64,000 bases of DNA from Micromonospora carbonacea (lineage in GTDB: Bacteria; Actinomycetota; Actinomycetes; Mycobacteriales; Micromonosporaceae): assembly GCF_014205165.1 (NCBI RefSeq), contig NZ_JACHMZ010000001.1:744001-808000 (forward strand), read 5' to 3'. Made by a program: the position numbers and the translations under genes. Shown here piece by piece: positions 1 to 9,085 of this stretch. How positions within the stretch are numbered: position 1 is the first letter of the stretch; each line of letters starts with the position of its first letter. A model generated the notes under the pieces. It had not been told where the DNA came from and did no database searches. It worked only from the letters and a program-made list of their open reading frames with translations.

Positions 1-203
1 TCGGTCGTCTCGGCCCGGGCGGCGGTGCCGTACCAGAAGACCGAGAGCTCGACCGGCCCGTCCTCGACCGGGCGGTCGTCCTCCCGGCGGCCGCAGCCCG
101 CGAGGCCGGTCGCCGCGAGCGGCGCCCCGAGCAACGCCCCGAGCAGCCGCCGCCGGCCCGGGTCCGGGCCGGTGCGGGGCGGTGGGGTACGGGCGTCGCG
201 CAC
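1..203 (-). CDS. ABC transporter solute-binding lipoprotein (N-terminal part only)
   Basis: The 67 visible residues are the start of an extracellular solute-binding protein; the rest lies outside the window. An Arg-rich n-region (RRRLLG) precedes a hydrophobic stretch and a lipobox, LAGC, with the lipidated Cys at residue 37. The mature protein then has ELSVFWYGTAARAE, typical of the first strand of sugar-type (family 1) binding proteins. The RRRLLG motif may direct Tat export. The GTG start is preceded at 5 nt by AGGAG, so the start is well supported. It is divergent from purC across about 130 bp. The substrate cannot be judged from this fragment; a sugar is the family default, not an observation. 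Confidence 0.75.
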   Translation of the reverse strand, partial: MRDARTPPPRTGPDPGRRRLLGALLGAPLAATGLAGCGRREDDRPVEDGPVELSVFWYGTAARAETT

Positions 204-330
204 GGGTGCTCCTGGTCTGTCCGGCGGGGGTCGGACCATTTACACAGCCGGGGCGGGCGGGTGTCAACGGCCGCCGGCCCGACGGGTGGCCGTCCCGGGG
301 CGTCCGCCGGCCCGTGGTGTACTAGGGCGC

Positions 331-1164
331 GTGGAACTTCTGCACTCGGGCAAGGTCCGGGACGTCTACGCCGACGGCGACGACCTGATCCTGGTCGCCT
401 CCGACCGGATCTCGATCTACGACGTGGTGCTGCCGACCCCGGTGCCGGACAAGGGCCGCCTGCTCACCGCGCTGTCCCTGTGGTGGTTCGAGCAGCTCGC
501 CGACCTGGTGCCGAACCACGTCGTCTCCGTCACGGACGTGCCGACGGAGTTCGCCGGCCGCGCGATCCGCTGCCGGCGGCTGGAGATGGTCCCGGTCGAG
601 TGCGTCGCGCGGGGCTACCTCACCGGCGGCGGCCTCGCCGAGTACGAGCGCACCGGCGCGGTCTCCGGCGTGGCGCTGCCGAGAGGCCTGGTCGAGGCGT
701 CGATCCTGCCCGAGCCGATCTTCACCCCGTCGACGAAGGCCCCCAAGGGCGAGCACGACGAGCCGATCACCTACCAGCAGGTGGTGGACAAGGTCGGCGC
801 GGAGACCGCCGCGCGGCTGCGGCAGATCACCCTCGACATCTACTGCCGGGGGGCGGAGCTGGCCGCCGACCGGGGCATCCTGGTCGCCGACACCAAGATC
901 GAGCTGGGCTGGGCGGCGGACGGCACCCTCGTCCTCGGCGACGAGGTGCTCACCTCCGACTCGTCGCGGTTCTGGCCGGCCGAGTCGTACCAGCCGGGCC
1001 GGACCCAGTTCTCCTACGACAAGCAGTACGTCCGGGACTGGGCGACCGGCGGCGGCTGGGACAAGCGGCCCCCCGCCCCCGAGGTGCCCGCCGAGGTGAT
1101 CGAGGCGACCCGGGCCCGCTACGTCGAGGTCTACGAGAAGCTCACCGGCCGCACCTGGTCCTGA
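331..1164 (+). CDS. purC: phosphoribosylaminoimidazole-succinocarboxamide synthase
   Basis: SAICAR synthase joins CAIR and aspartate with ATP in purine synthesis. The 277-residue protein has the N-terminal LHSGKVRDVY strand of the ATP-grasp-like fold, the first family signature near residue 88 (VPVECVARGYLTGGG), and the second near residue 185 (VADTKIELG) followed by DEVLTSDSSRFW. Length is normal. The open frame extends upstream to position 25, but that part is low-complexity and antisense to the lipoprotein gene; GTG at 331 puts the conserved N-terminus at residue 2. I see no Shine-Dalgarno there. No other pur gene is adjacent. It is convergent with glpK. Confidence 0.95.
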   Translation: MELLHSGKVRDVYADGDDLILVASDRISIYDVVLPTPVPDKGRLLTALSLWWFEQLADLVPNHVVSVTDVPTEFAGRAIRCRRLEMVPVECVARGYLTGGGLAEYERTGAVSGVALPRGLVEASILPEPIFTPSTKAPKGEHDEPITYQQVVDKVGAETAARLRQITLDIYCRGAELAADRGILVADTKIELGWAADGTLVLGDEVLTSDSSRFWPAESYQPGRTQFSYDKQYVRDWATGGGWDKRPPAPEVPAEVIEATRARYVEVYEKLTGRTWS

Positions 1165-1187
1165 CCGGCCCCGGCCCGCGGCCGGTC
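1163..1187. terminator. hairpin between convergent purC and glpK
   Basis: GACCGGCC and GGCCGGTC form an 8-bp stem with a 9-nt loop. The stem overlaps both stop codons, so one hairpin could end both transcripts. There is no U tract, as is usual in high-GC actinobacteria. Confidence 0.5.
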
Positions 1188-2673
1188 AGTCCACCCAGTC
1201 GAGGGTGCGCTGCACGGCCTTGCGCCACTGGCGCAGCTCCCGGTCCCGCTCGTCCGGGGCCATCGCGGCGGTCCACTGCGCGTCGGAGCGCCACTGGGCG
1301 CGCAGGGTGGCCAGGTCCGGCCAGAAGCCCACGGCGAGGCCCGCCGCGTACGCCGCGCCGAGGCAGGTCGTCTCGGTGATCCGGGAGCGGACCACCGGCA
1401 CGTCCAGCACGTCGGCGAGGAACTGCATGAGCAGCCCGTTCGCGGTCATCCCGCCGTCGACCCGCAGCCGGCGCAGCGCCACGTCGGAGTCGGCGTTCAT
1501 CGCGTCGACCACCTCGCGGGTCTGCCACGCCGACGCCTCCAGCGCCGCCCGGGCCAGGTGCCCCTTGGTGATGTAGCCGGTCAGCCCGGCGACCACCCCG
1601 CGCGCGTCGCTGCGCCAGTGCGGGGCGAACAGCCCGGAGAACGCCGGCACCACGTAACAGCCGCCGTTGTCGTCGACCGTGCGGGCCAGCTCCTCCACCT
1701 CGGCGGCGGTGGAGATCAGGCCGAGGTTGTCCCGCAGCCACTGCACCAGCGACCCGGTGACCGCGATCGCGCCCTCCAACGCGTACACGGCGGGCTGCCC
1801 CTCGATCCGGTACGCGAGGGTGGTCAGCAGCCCGTGCGAGGAGATGACCGGGCTCGCGCCCGTGTTGAGCAGCAGGAAGCTGCCGGTGCCGTACGTGCAC
1901 TTGGCCTCGCCGGGCTGGAAGCAGGTCTGCCCGAACAGGGCGGCCTGCTGGTCGCCGAGGGCGCTGGCCACCGGCACCCCGGCGAGCGGCCCGTCGACGG
2001 CGGTGCCGTAGACCTCGGCGGAGCTGCGGATCTCGGGGAGCATCGCGCCCGGCACGCCGAGCGCGTCGAGCAGCTCCGGATCCCAGTCGAGGGTGTCCAG
2101 GCCCATCAGCATGGTGCGGCTCGCGTTGGTCACGTCGGTGACGTGCCGCCCGGTCAGCTTCCAGATCAGCCAGCTGTCCATGGTGCCGAACAGCACCTCG
2201 CCCCGCTCGGCCCGCGCGCGCAGCCCGTCGACGTTGTCCAGCAGCCAGCGCAGCTTCGGGCCGGCGAAGTAGGTGGCCAGCCGCAGCCCGGTGCGCTCGC
2301 AGAGCCGCTGCTCGCCGTACGCCTCGGCGAGCGCGCGCAGCTGCGGCCCGGTGCGGGTGTCCTGCCAGACGACGGCCTTGGCGACCGGGCGGCCCGTGGC
2401 GCGGTCCCACACGACGGTGGTCTCCCGCTGGTTGGTGATGCCGACGGCCGCGATCCGCTCCGGGCCGGTGCCGGCCGCGTCCAGCGCCTCGCGGACGACG
2501 ATCCGGACGTTGTCCCAGATCTCCTCGGCGTCGTGCTCGACCCAGCCCGGCCGGGGGAAGTGCTGCCGGTGCTCGCGCTGGGCCACGGAGACGATCTCCC
2601 CGGCCCGGTCGAAGACGAGGCACCGGGACGAGGTGGTGCCCTGGTCGATGGCGGCGACGTACTCTCCGGTCAC
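1186..2673 (-). CDS. glpK: glycerol kinase
   Basis: This FGGY-family sugar kinase phosphorylates glycerol to sn-glycerol 3-phosphate. Visible hallmarks are the N-terminal ATP-binding loop [15 protein letters not shown] (residues 7-21), [12 protein letters not shown] near residue 45, and the second-domain block [13 protein letters not shown] followed by [11 protein letters not shown]. At 495 residues it matches characterised enzymes. The GTG at 2673 starts directly at the conserved [12 protein letters not shown] and lies 6 nt after TACGGT, so the mRNA is probably leaderless. No glpF or glpD is adjacent, so glycerol uptake and oxidation genes must lie elsewhere. An anti-sigma-like ATPase gene lies 65 bp upstream on the same strand. 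Confidence 0.97.
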   Translation of the reverse strand: MTGEYVAAIDQGTTSSRCLVFDRAGEIVSVAQREHRQHFPRPGWVEHDAEEIWDNVRIVVREALDAAGTGPERIAAVGITNQRETTVVWDRATGRPVAKAVVWQDTRTGPQLRALAEAYGEQRLCERTGLRLATYFAGPKLRWLLDNVDGLRARAERGEVLFGTMDSWLIWKLTGRHVTDVTNASRTMLMGLDTLDWDPELLDALGVPGAMLPEIRSSAEVYGTAVDGPLAGVPVASALGDQQAALFGQTCFQPGEAKCTYGTGSFLLLNTGASPVISSHGLLTTLAYRIEGQPAVYALEGAIAVTGSLVQWLRDNLGLISTAAEVEELARTVDDNGGCYVVPAFSGLFAPHWRSDARGVVAGLTGYITKGHLARAALEASAWQTREVVDAMNADSDVALRRLRVDGGMTANGLLMQFLADVLDVPVVRSRITETTCLGAAYAAGLAVGFWPDLATLRAQWRSDAQWTAAMAPDERDRELRQWRKAVQRTLDWVD

Positions 2674-2679
2674 CGCAGC

Positions 2680-2685
2680 ACCGTA
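2680..2685 (-). promoter_or_regulatory. -10 element for leaderless glpK
   Basis: TACGGT (minus strand) ends 6 nt before the GTG of glpK, the spacing expected when transcription starts at the start codon. No clear -35 box. Confidence 0.45.
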
Positions 2686-2738
2686 CCCGCCCCGCCGCCG
2701 GGGCGCCGCCCATCGTCGACGGGCGGGCCGGCGCGGTG

Positions 2739-3170
2739 TCAGTCCGACACGCGCCCGCCCGCGTCGAGGAGCGGGCCGAGGGGCGTGCCGATCCGGACCG
2801 TGGTGCCGGCCGGGCCGGTCTCGACGTCCATGGCGTCGCTCAGCTCCCGGGCCAGCCAGAGGCCCCAGCCGCCGGCGGTCTCGGGCGCGGGGCGGCTCCG
2901 GTCGTCGAGCCGCCGGGAGCTGATCCCCCGACCGTGGTCGGCGACCTCGCAGACCAGGCGCCCCGGCTGCCGCCACAGCCGCAGCCACCCCCGCCCGCCG
3001 CCGTGCCGCACCGCGTTGGTGAGCAGCTCGTTGACGGCCAGCACGAAGTCGTCCAGCCGTTGCCCGCGCAGCCCGACGGCGTGCGCGCAGGAGGTGACCG
3101 AGTGCCGGAGCTCGGTCACCTGTGCCTGGTCGAAGGCCTCGGCGATCAGGAGGGTGGTGTCGATGGGCAC
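2739..3170 (-). CDS. anti-sigma regulatory-type ATP-binding protein (RsbW-like)
   Basis: A 143-residue single-domain GHKL ATPase. The N-box is [11 protein letters not shown] (about residues 48-58) and the G1 box is [10 protein letters not shown]. The C-terminal part [18 protein letters not shown] is the usual lid and last strand of the HATPase_c_2 (RsbW/SpoIIAB-like) group. Such proteins bind sigma factors or phosphorylate STAS antagonists; the partner here is unknown and no sigma gene is adjacent. The start is GTG. Two further proteins of this class occur in the window (5.8-6.7 kb and 33.3-33.7 kb). Confidence 0.85.
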   Translation of the reverse strand: MPIDTTLLIAEAFDQAQVTELRHSVTSCAHAVGLRGQRLDDFVLAVNELLTNAVRHGGGRGWLRLWRQPGRLVCEVADHGRGISSRRLDDRSRPAPETAGGWGLWLARELSDAMDVETGPAGTTVRIGTPLGPLLDAGGRVSD

Positions 3171-3292
3171 AACCGTACGCCGTGTCGGTCGGGGCAGCCA
3201 TGATCGTCCGCTGTGCCCGGGGCAGGTGGCGGGCGGGTCGCCCCGGACGGCAGGCGATCAGGCGGGGCGCGGGCGTGTGGCATCGTGTCGGG

Positions 3293-4426
3293 GTGCCGTC
3301 GACGACCGGTGGATTCGAGGTCCCGCTCTGGCGGGCCGTCGCGGTGTTCCGGTTCGCCGCCCTGGCGTACGTCGGCCTGATCGTGGCGCGCGACGCCAGC
3401 GGGTACGCCCACCCGGTCGTCGCCGGCCTCGTCCTGCTGGTGATGCTCGGCTGGACGGTGACCACGGCCCTCGGCTACGCCCGCCCCGCCCGGCGGGGCT
3501 GGCCGCTGCTGGCCGCCGACCTCGCCGTCGTGGTCGGGGTGCTCCAGGTCAGCCCGTGGGCGGTCGGCCGGTCGGCCCTCGCGGCCGGCGCGCCCAGCCT
3601 CGCCGTGGTCTGGCTGGCCGGGCCGGTGCTCGCCTGGGCGGTCTCCGGCGGGCGGCGGCGCGGCACCGTGGCCGCGCTGGTGGTGTGCGCGGCCGACCTG
3701 GCGGCCCGGGAGCGGATCGGCCAGTCCGCCCTCACCGGCTGGATCCTGCTGCTGATGGCGGGGGCGGTGGTCGGCCACGTCGCCCGGCTGGCGGTGACCG
3801 CCGAGCAGCGGCTGCACCGGGCGGTGGAGCTGGAGGCGGCGACCCGGGAGCGGGAGCGGCTGGCCCGGGACATCCACGACTCGGTGCTCCAGGTGCTCGC
3901 GCTGGTGCAGCGGCGCGGCGCGCACCTGGACGGGGAGGCCGGCGAGCTGGCCCGGCTGGCGGGGGAGCAGGAGGCCGCCCTGCGTGCCCTGATCGCCGGG
4001 GCGGCGTCCCCCGGCGACGCCGGCCCGGCCGGGCCGGACACCCTCGACCTGCGCGCCCTGCTCGGCCGGTACGCCTCGGCTACGGTTTCGCTGTCCGCGC
4101 CGGCCACCGGCGTCCCGCTGCCCGCCCTGGTGGCCCGGGAACTCGCCGCCGCGACCGGGGCGACGCTGGACAACGTGCGCCGGCACGCGGGCGGCCGGGC
4201 CTGGGTGCTGATCGAGGACGAGGGGGAGACGGTGACGGTCTCGGTACGCGACGAGGGGCCGGGGATCCCGGCGGGCCGGCTCGACGAGGCGGTCCGGCAG
4301 GGCCGGCTCGGGGTGGCGCAGTCGATCCGGGGCCGCGTCGCCGACCTGGGCGGCACGGTCACCATCACCTCCACGCCGGGCGCGGGCACGGAGGTCGAGC
4401 TGACCGTGCCGAGGACGCCCCGGTGA
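3293..4426 (+). CDS. sensor histidine kinase, NarL/DesK type (MacS-like)
   Basis: A 377-residue membrane kinase. Several hydrophobic segments occupy about residues 14-170, followed by a dimerisation/phosphoacceptor helix [20 protein letters not shown] (HisKA_3, His within DIHDS, near residue 196) and an HATPase domain with N-box [12 protein letters not shown] and G1 box VRDEGPGIP. The last helix includes [13 protein letters not shown]. The [17 protein letters not shown] block is characteristic of the actinobacterial MacS family. The start was chosen at GTG 3293 because the upstream frame is low-complexity and CATCGT sits 6 nt before it. The stop overlaps the next gene (GTGA), so the pair is co-translated. 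Confidence 0.9.
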   Translation: MPSTTGGFEVPLWRAVAVFRFAALAYVGLIVARDASGYAHPVVAGLVLLVMLGWTVTTALGYARPARRGWPLLAADLAVVVGVLQVSPWAVGRSALAAGAPSLAVVWLAGPVLAWAVSGGRRRGTVAALVVCAADLAARERIGQSALTGWILLLMAGAVVGHVARLAVTAEQRLHRAVELEAATRERERLARDIHDSVLQVLALVQRRGAHLDGEAGELARLAGEQEAALRALIAGAASPGDAGPAGPDTLDLRALLGRYASATVSLSAPATGVPLPALVARELAAATGATLDNVRRHAGGRAWVLIEDEGETVTVSVRDEGPGIPAGRLDEAVRQGRLGVAQSIRGRVADLGGTVTITSTPGAGTEVELTVPRTPR

Positions 4427-5124
4427 GCGCCGCCGACGCCCCGCCCGGCGTGCGGGTGATGGTGGTGGACGACCACCCGATGTGGCGTGAGGGGGTGGCC
4501 CGCGACCTCACCGAGGCCGGTCACCTCGTGGTCGCCACCAGCGGGGAGGGCCGCCAGGCCGTGCGGGTCGCCCCCGCCGCCCGGCCCGACCTGGTGGTGC
4601 TCGACCTGCAACTGCCGGACATCTCCGGGGTGGAGGTGATCCGGGGGCTGCGCGCGGCGCTGCCCGAGGTGCGGGTGCTGATGCTCTCGGCCAGCGGCGA
4701 ACAGCAGAGCGTCCTGGACGCGGTGAAGGCCGGCGCGACCGGCTACCTGGTGAAGTCGGCGGCCCCGGCCGAGTTCCTGGACGCGGTGCGCCGCACCGCC
4801 GCCGGCGAGCCGGTCTTCACCCCCGGGCTGGCCGGCCTCGTGCTCGGGGAGTTCCGCCGGCTCGCGGCGGGCGCGGGCGGGGCCGCCGGGGACCGGGGGG
4901 CGGCCCCGGCGGGCCGCCCCGCCGACGCGCCCCGGCTCACCGACCGGGAGACCGAGGTGCTGCGCCTGGTCGCCAAGGGGATGTCGTACAAGCAGATCGC
5001 GGAGCGGCTCGGGCTGTCCCACCGGACGGTGCAGAACCACGTGCAGAACACGCTGGGCAAGCTCCAGCTGCACAACCGGGTCGAGCTGACCCGCTACGCG
5101 ATCGAGCGCGGCCTCGACGCCTGA
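4423..5124 (+). CDS. LuxR/NarL-family response regulator
   Basis: A 233-residue two-domain regulator, partner of the overlapping kinase. The receiver domain has the acidic pair D16-D17, phosphoacceptor D61 in VVLDLQLPD and the conserved Lys in YLVKSAAP. An Ala/Gly/Pro linker leads to a LuxR-type helix-turn-helix (LTDRETEVLRLVAKGMSYKQ, recognition helix SHRTVQNHV) at about 172-230. Translation begins at a GTG overlapping the kinase stop codon. It probably activates or represses membrane or efflux functions, but nothing here identifies the target genes. Confidence 0.93.
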   Translation: MSAADAPPGVRVMVVDDHPMWREGVARDLTEAGHLVVATSGEGRQAVRVAPAARPDLVVLDLQLPDISGVEVIRGLRAALPEVRVLMLSASGEQQSVLDAVKAGATGYLVKSAAPAEFLDAVRRTAAGEPVFTPGLAGLVLGEFRRLAAGAGGAAGDRGAAPAGRPADAPRLTDRETEVLRLVAKGMSYKQIAERLGLSHRTVQNHVQNTLGKLQLHNRVELTRYAIERGLDA

Positions 5125-5190
5125 CCCGCCGGGCCGGGCGCGACCGCCCCACCGGCCGGCGCATCCGGTCGGCCGGGCGCGGGGGCCCGG

Positions 5191-5763
5191 TCAGTGCGCC
5201 CCGGGCGGCCGGGTCTCGTGGATCGCCAGCTCCTCGGCGCTCGCCCCGCCACCGGCGGAGCCCGCGTCGTACGCGACGTTGTCGGTCTCCAGGTCGGTGT
5301 GCGCCCCCTCGTCCGGTTCCACCAGCCGGCCCACCTCCGCGTCGGCGACGCTGCCGAGCTGGCCGTGGTCGTAGAGGGAGACGGGGGAGTGCGGGTCCGA
5401 GGTGGGGCCCGGGTCGATCACGTCGGCGTCGAGCTGCGCCTGGGCGGCGGCCTCCTCGCTGTCCGCCTCGGCCGCGATGTCCGGGTCGACCGGGCCGGCC
5501 AGCGGGTCGTCGGCGGGGCGCTCGAAGCTCTCCCGCTGGAGCTTGTAGTCCAGCGACTCGCCGTCGAGCTGCTCCTCGGCGGTGGTGCCGTACCGGTCCA
5601 CCGCCACGGGCATGCGGTCGCCGGGCAGCTGGGCCGGCGCCGGGCCGTCCGCCTCGCGACCGGTCTCGACGTCGTCGTTGGCGGTCGAGTCGTCGTCGGC
5701 GGTGTCGGGCAGGCCGTCGGCCTCCGGGTCGGAGACGGGGGTCGGGTACTCGTCGTCGCGCAT
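5191..5763 (-). CDS. DUF5709 domain protein
   Basis: A 190-residue, very acidic, hydrophilic protein with no signal peptide or membrane segment. It is rich in Asp, Glu, Ala and Pro. Recognisable stretches are ESLDYKLQRESFERPADDP, GHTD-like EGAHTDLETDNVAYD and the C-terminal SAEELAIHETRPPGAH. These match my recollection of the actinobacterial DUF5709 family, whose function is unknown. Composition suggests a largely disordered protein. It is a lone gene between convergent and same-strand neighbours. The ATG start is the first in the frame. Confidence 0.75.
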   Translation of the reverse strand: MRDDEYPTPVSDPEADGLPDTADDDSTANDDVETGREADGPAPAQLPGDRMPVAVDRYGTTAEEQLDGESLDYKLQRESFERPADDPLAGPVDPDIAAEADSEEAAAQAQLDADVIDPGPTSDPHSPVSLYDHGQLGSVADAEVGRLVEPDEGAHTDLETDNVAYDAGSAGGGASAEELAIHETRPPGAH

Positions 5764-5821
5764 GGCTGATCACTACCCGCTGCCCACCGCCCGTAACCGG
5801 CCACGGGCGGGCGAAGCGGGG

Positions 5822-6673
5822 TCAAGCGTGCCGGTCCGGCCCGCCGTCGGGCCGCGCGCCCCCGGTGTCCGGGTGCGCGACGTCCGGGTCGGGACGCGTG
5901 TCCCCGCCCTCGGGGTGCACGACCGCCCAGACGAGCTTGCCGTCGGGCAGCAGGGTGCTGCCCCAGCGGCGGGCCACCGTGTCGATCAGCAGCAGCCCCC
6001 GGCCGCCGGCCAGGTGCGGCGGGGTCACCCCGGTGTACCGTGGCTGCCGCCGCGACCGGTCGCGCACGCCGAGGTGCAGCGTGCCGTCGCCGGGGGCCAG
6101 CCGCAGGGTCATCGGGGTGCGCGCGTGCGCCACCACGTTGTTGACCATCTCGGTCACCGCGATGCAGCCCGCCTCGGCCAGAGCGCCGATCCCCCACCGG
6201 GCGCAGCCGTCGGTGACCAGCGCCCGGGCCTGCCGGGCCGCGCCGACGACCGGCGGCAGCGCGGTGGTGGTCGCCGCGGCCATCGGTGCCCGGGTCAGCG
6301 CCGCCGTCGCCTCCGCCAGGGTCGCGCAGACCGGCAGCTCCGGGCCGGCCGCTGCCCCCGTCGGGTCGACGACCAGCACCCCCGCGGCCGGCCAGTCGGC
6401 GATCTCGCGGCGCACCTCGGCGAACAGCCCCCGGGCGGGGGCGGTCAACCGCAGCCGGGTCAGGTCGACCACCACCGGGCCGGGGCGGTCGCAGAGCCGC
6501 ACGAGCAGCGCGTCCCGGACGGCGGCGGTGCCGGCGGCGTCGAGCACCCCCGTCAGCCGGAGCACTCCGGACGACTCGTCCGTCTCCACCACGCAGCGCA
6601 GGTCGGTCGGCATGATCGTCCCATTGTGCGTCGTGGCGACGGACGGCGCATCCTGCCGGTCGGGCGAGTTCAT
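5822..6673 (-). CDS. STAS domain-anti-sigma ATPase fusion
   Basis: A 283-residue protein combining two modules usually made as separate partners. Residues about 22-125 form a STAS-like antagonist fold (VLRLTGVLDAAGTAAVRDAL, VVVDLTRLRLTAPARGLF). Residues about 130-260 form an HATPase_c_2 domain with N-box EMVNNVVAHARTPM, GVRDRSRRQPRY and GGRGLLLIDTVARRWG. The C-terminus is a Pro/Asp-rich tail. The ATG at 6673 overlaps the SDR stop (TGATG), so translation is coupled. An internal ATG at 6614 (MPTDLRCVV) is an alternative start closer to the folded part. The STAS phospho-Ser is not obvious. Confidence 0.8.
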   Translation of the reverse strand: MNSPDRQDAPSVATTHNGTIMPTDLRCVVETDESSGVLRLTGVLDAAGTAAVRDALLVRLCDRPGPVVVDLTRLRLTAPARGLFAEVRREIADWPAAGVLVVDPTGAAAGPELPVCATLAEATAALTRAPMAAATTTALPPVVGAARQARALVTDGCARWGIGALAEAGCIAVTEMVNNVVAHARTPMTLRLAPGDGTLHLGVRDRSRRQPRYTGVTPPHLAGGRGLLLIDTVARRWGSTLLPDGKLVWAVVHPEGGDTRPDPDVAHPDTGGARPDGGPDRHA

Positions 6674-7671
6674 CAGCGGTCCGCCCGCGACCGCCTGGCC
6701 CGGGCCGCCATCGTGCCGACCGCCGTGCCGGCGGCGGCGAGCCCGAAGGCCGTGGTCATCCGGACCAGGTGCCGCCGCCGGCCGTGCCACCCGCCGTCCC
6801 GCCGGGCGGTGGCGTCGGCGACGAAGACGTTCCCGGCGCTGTCCGGCCGCCGGGCCGGCCCGAACTGGGTGCGGTGGACGTACCAGCCGAGGACGCGTTC
6901 GGCCAGTGCGGGGGCGAGCCGCCACTGCGCGCCGAGCAGCCGGGCGGCCCCGCCGGCGTACGCCTCGCGGCGCGGCCGGCGCAGCAGCCGGACGACGGTC
7001 TCGGCCACCAGCTCCGGCGGGTACACCGGCGGGGGCGGCACCAGCTCCCGGCCGGTGTGGTTGGCGGCGTGCCGGAAGAACGGGGTGTCGATGCTCGCCG
7101 GCAGCACCGTGCACACGGAGACGTTGCCCCGCCCGGTCAGCCGCAGCTCCTGCCGCACCGTGTCGGCCAACCCCCGGATGCCGTGCTTGGTGGCGTTGTA
7201 CGCCGACTGGTAGGGCATCGCCACCTCGGCCAGCACGGAGGCGTTGTTGACCAGGACCCCGCCGCCGGCCGCCGCGAGGTACGGCAGAGCGGCCCGCATG
7301 CCGTGCACGACGCCGAGCAGGTTCACCTCCAGCACCCGGCGGAACTCCCGCACCGGTATCTCGTCGAACAGTCCGACCGCGCTCACCGCCGCGTTGTTGA
7401 CCCAGGCGTCGATCCGGCCGAACTCCTCCGCCGTGCGGGCGGCGAGGATCTCCACGGCCACCGGGTCCGTGACGTCCGTGGGCACGGCGAGCGCCTGCCC
7501 GCCCAGCTCCCGGCACCGCGCCGCCACCCGCTCCAGGGCGTCCTCGCTGCGGGCCGCCAGCGCCACGGCCGCGCCCCGTCGGGCGAGGGCGTACGCGGTG
7601 GCCGCGCCGATGCCGCTGGAGGCGCCGGTGAGCACGACGACGGCGTCGTCGAGGGTGCGGGTCAGAGGCAT
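6673..7671 (-). CDS. short-chain dehydrogenase/reductase with C-terminal membrane segment
   Basis: A 332-residue SDR. The NAD(P)-binding Rossmann motif TGASSGIGAATAYAL lies at about residues 15-29, the NNAA motif follows DAWVNNAAVS, and the catalytic YxxxK is in SAYNATKHG with a Ser in NNASVLAEV. A C-terminal extension of about 80 residues ends in a hydrophobic segment (TTAFGLAAAGTAVGTMAAR) and basic residues, so the enzyme may be membrane-anchored. It is longer than a classical 250-residue SDR. It lies upstream of and is translationally coupled to the STAS-ATPase gene. The substrate is not predictable. Confidence 0.9.
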   Translation of the reverse strand: MPLTRTLDDAVVVLTGASSGIGAATAYALARRGAAVALAARSEDALERVAARCRELGGQALAVPTDVTDPVAVEILAARTAEEFGRIDAWVNNAAVSAVGLFDEIPVREFRRVLEVNLLGVVHGMRAALPYLAAAGGGVLVNNASVLAEVAMPYQSAYNATKHGIRGLADTVRQELRLTGRGNVSVCTVLPASIDTPFFRHAANHTGRELVPPPPVYPPELVAETVVRLLRRPRREAYAGGAARLLGAQWRLAPALAERVLGWYVHRTQFGPARRPDSAGNVFVADATARRDGGWHGRRRHLVRMTTAFGLAAAGTAVGTMAARARRSRADR

Positions 7672-7843
7672 TCCACGCCCGTACCCCGGTGGGGCCCGCT
7701 CATGCCGGCGGCCCGGCCCGGATCGGCGGCCGGCGGCCCGGACCGGCGGGGGACTTGGCAGGTTTCGGCTCCGGGCGGCGCGGTTAATGGGACCCTCTGA
7801 CCGGGAGGACCCACCAGCTCAACGAACCGCATGGAGGTGACCC

Positions 7844-9046
7844 ATGCGCGTCGGCCTAGTGTGCGCGCACTCCGGCCCGTCGCGGCCCGCCGACGGCCCC
7901 GTCGTCGGCACGCGCGAGCACATCGCGCGGGTCGCCGCCGAGCTGGCCGGGCGCGGCCACGACGTGCACGTCTACGAGCGCCGGGACGATCCCGCGCTGC
8001 CCGCCACGGCGGAGGTCGACGGCTACCGGGTGGAGCGGGCGCCGGTCGGCCCGGCCGCCCCGATGCCCACCGCCGAGCTGGTCGGACACGTGTCCGAGTT
8101 CGGGCGGTGGCTGGCCGACCGGTGGGCCGGCGGGTGGTCCCCGGAGGTGGTGCACGGGCACTACTGGGTCGGCGGCCTGGCCGCCGCGCACGCGGTGCGC
8201 GAGACCGACATCCCCGTCGTGCAGACCTTCCACTCGCTCGGCGTGGAGCAGCTGCGCCACCTCGGCCCCGGCTACGACGGCCCGGGCACCCGCATCCCGC
8301 TGGAGCGGGCCCTGACCCGGGCGGTGGACATCGCGGTCGCCCAGTGCAACGACGAGGTCGACGAGCTGACCCGGATGGGGCTGCAACGCAGCTCCGTGGC
8401 GATGGTCCCCACCGGGGTCGACACCGACCAGTTCCACCCCGACGGCGAGGCGGCCCCGCGCGACCAGCGCTCGCGCATCCTCTCCGTCGGGGGCCTGACG
8501 CCCGGGCACGGCCACGACGACCTGATCCGGGCGATGCGGCTGGTCGGCGATGCCGAGCTGGTGATCGCCGGCGGCCCGCCGGCCGACCAGCTCGCCGGCC
8601 ACGCCGAGGCGCGCCGCCTGCGCGAGCTGGCCGAGCGCACCGGGGTGGCCGAGCAGGTGACGCTGGTCGGCGCGGTGCCGCACGACCAGATGGCCACCTG
8701 GTACCGCTCGGCCGACGTGGTGGCCTGCACCCCGCACTACTCGTCCGCCGGCCGGGTCTCGCTGGAGGCGATGGCCTGCGGCGTGCCGGTCGTCGGGTAC
8801 GCGATGGGCGGCATCGCCGACGCCGTCGTCGACGAGGTCACCGGGAAGCTGGTGCCGCCGGGCGACGTGCGGGCCCTCGGGATGACCCTGCGCCGGCTGC
8901 TCGCCGACAACGCCGGCCGGTTCGCGTACGGGCACGCCGCCGTGGACCGGGTCCGGTGCAGCTACACGTGGGAACGCACGGCCGGCGCGCTGGAGCGGCT
9001 CTACGAGCGGGTGGTGCTGCGCCGCAAGCCGGTCGAGGCGGCGTAG
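7844..9046 (+). CDS. glycosyltransferase family 4 (GT-B fold)
   Basis: A 400-residue retaining GT-B glycosyltransferase, probably cytosolic. The N-terminal acceptor domain begins MRVGLVCAHSG and contains GTREHIARVAAELAGRGHDV, then VVHGHYWVGGL. The C-terminal nucleotide-sugar domain has SVGGLTPGHGHDDLIRAM and the donor-binding motif SSAGRVSLEAMACGVPVVGY with the family EX7E pattern degenerate. The start ATG at 7844 follows a strong GGAGGTGA at 5 nt; ATG 7831 would place that sequence inside the gene. Acceptor and donor are unknown. It is divergent from the SDR and convergent with the membrane-protein gene. Confidence 0.93.
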   Translation: MRVGLVCAHSGPSRPADGPVVGTREHIARVAAELAGRGHDVHVYERRDDPALPATAEVDGYRVERAPVGPAAPMPTAELVGHVSEFGRWLADRWAGGWSPEVVHGHYWVGGLAAAHAVRETDIPVVQTFHSLGVEQLRHLGPGYDGPGTRIPLERALTRAVDIAVAQCNDEVDELTRMGLQRSSVAMVPTGVDTDQFHPDGEAAPRDQRSRILSVGGLTPGHGHDDLIRAMRLVGDAELVIAGGPPADQLAGHAEARRLRELAERTGVAEQVTLVGAVPHDQMATWYRSADVVACTPHYSSAGRVSLEAMACGVPVVGYAMGGIADAVVDEVTGKLVPPGDVRALGMTLRRLLADNAGRFAYGHAAVDRVRCSYTWERTAGALERLYERVVLRRKPVEAA

Positions 9047-9085
9047 CCGGAAACCGGCCCGCGTGCACGATGCCGGGGCGGCCGG

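Noticed and set aside
320..331. TACTAG as a leaderless -10 box for purC
   Set aside because: Lacks the terminal T and is only 5 nt from the start codon.
1558..4422. Long plus-strand frame upstream of the LuxR-type regulator
   Set aside because: Low-complexity Arg/Gly/Pro translation opposite glpK and the ATPase; the regulator itself starts at 4423.
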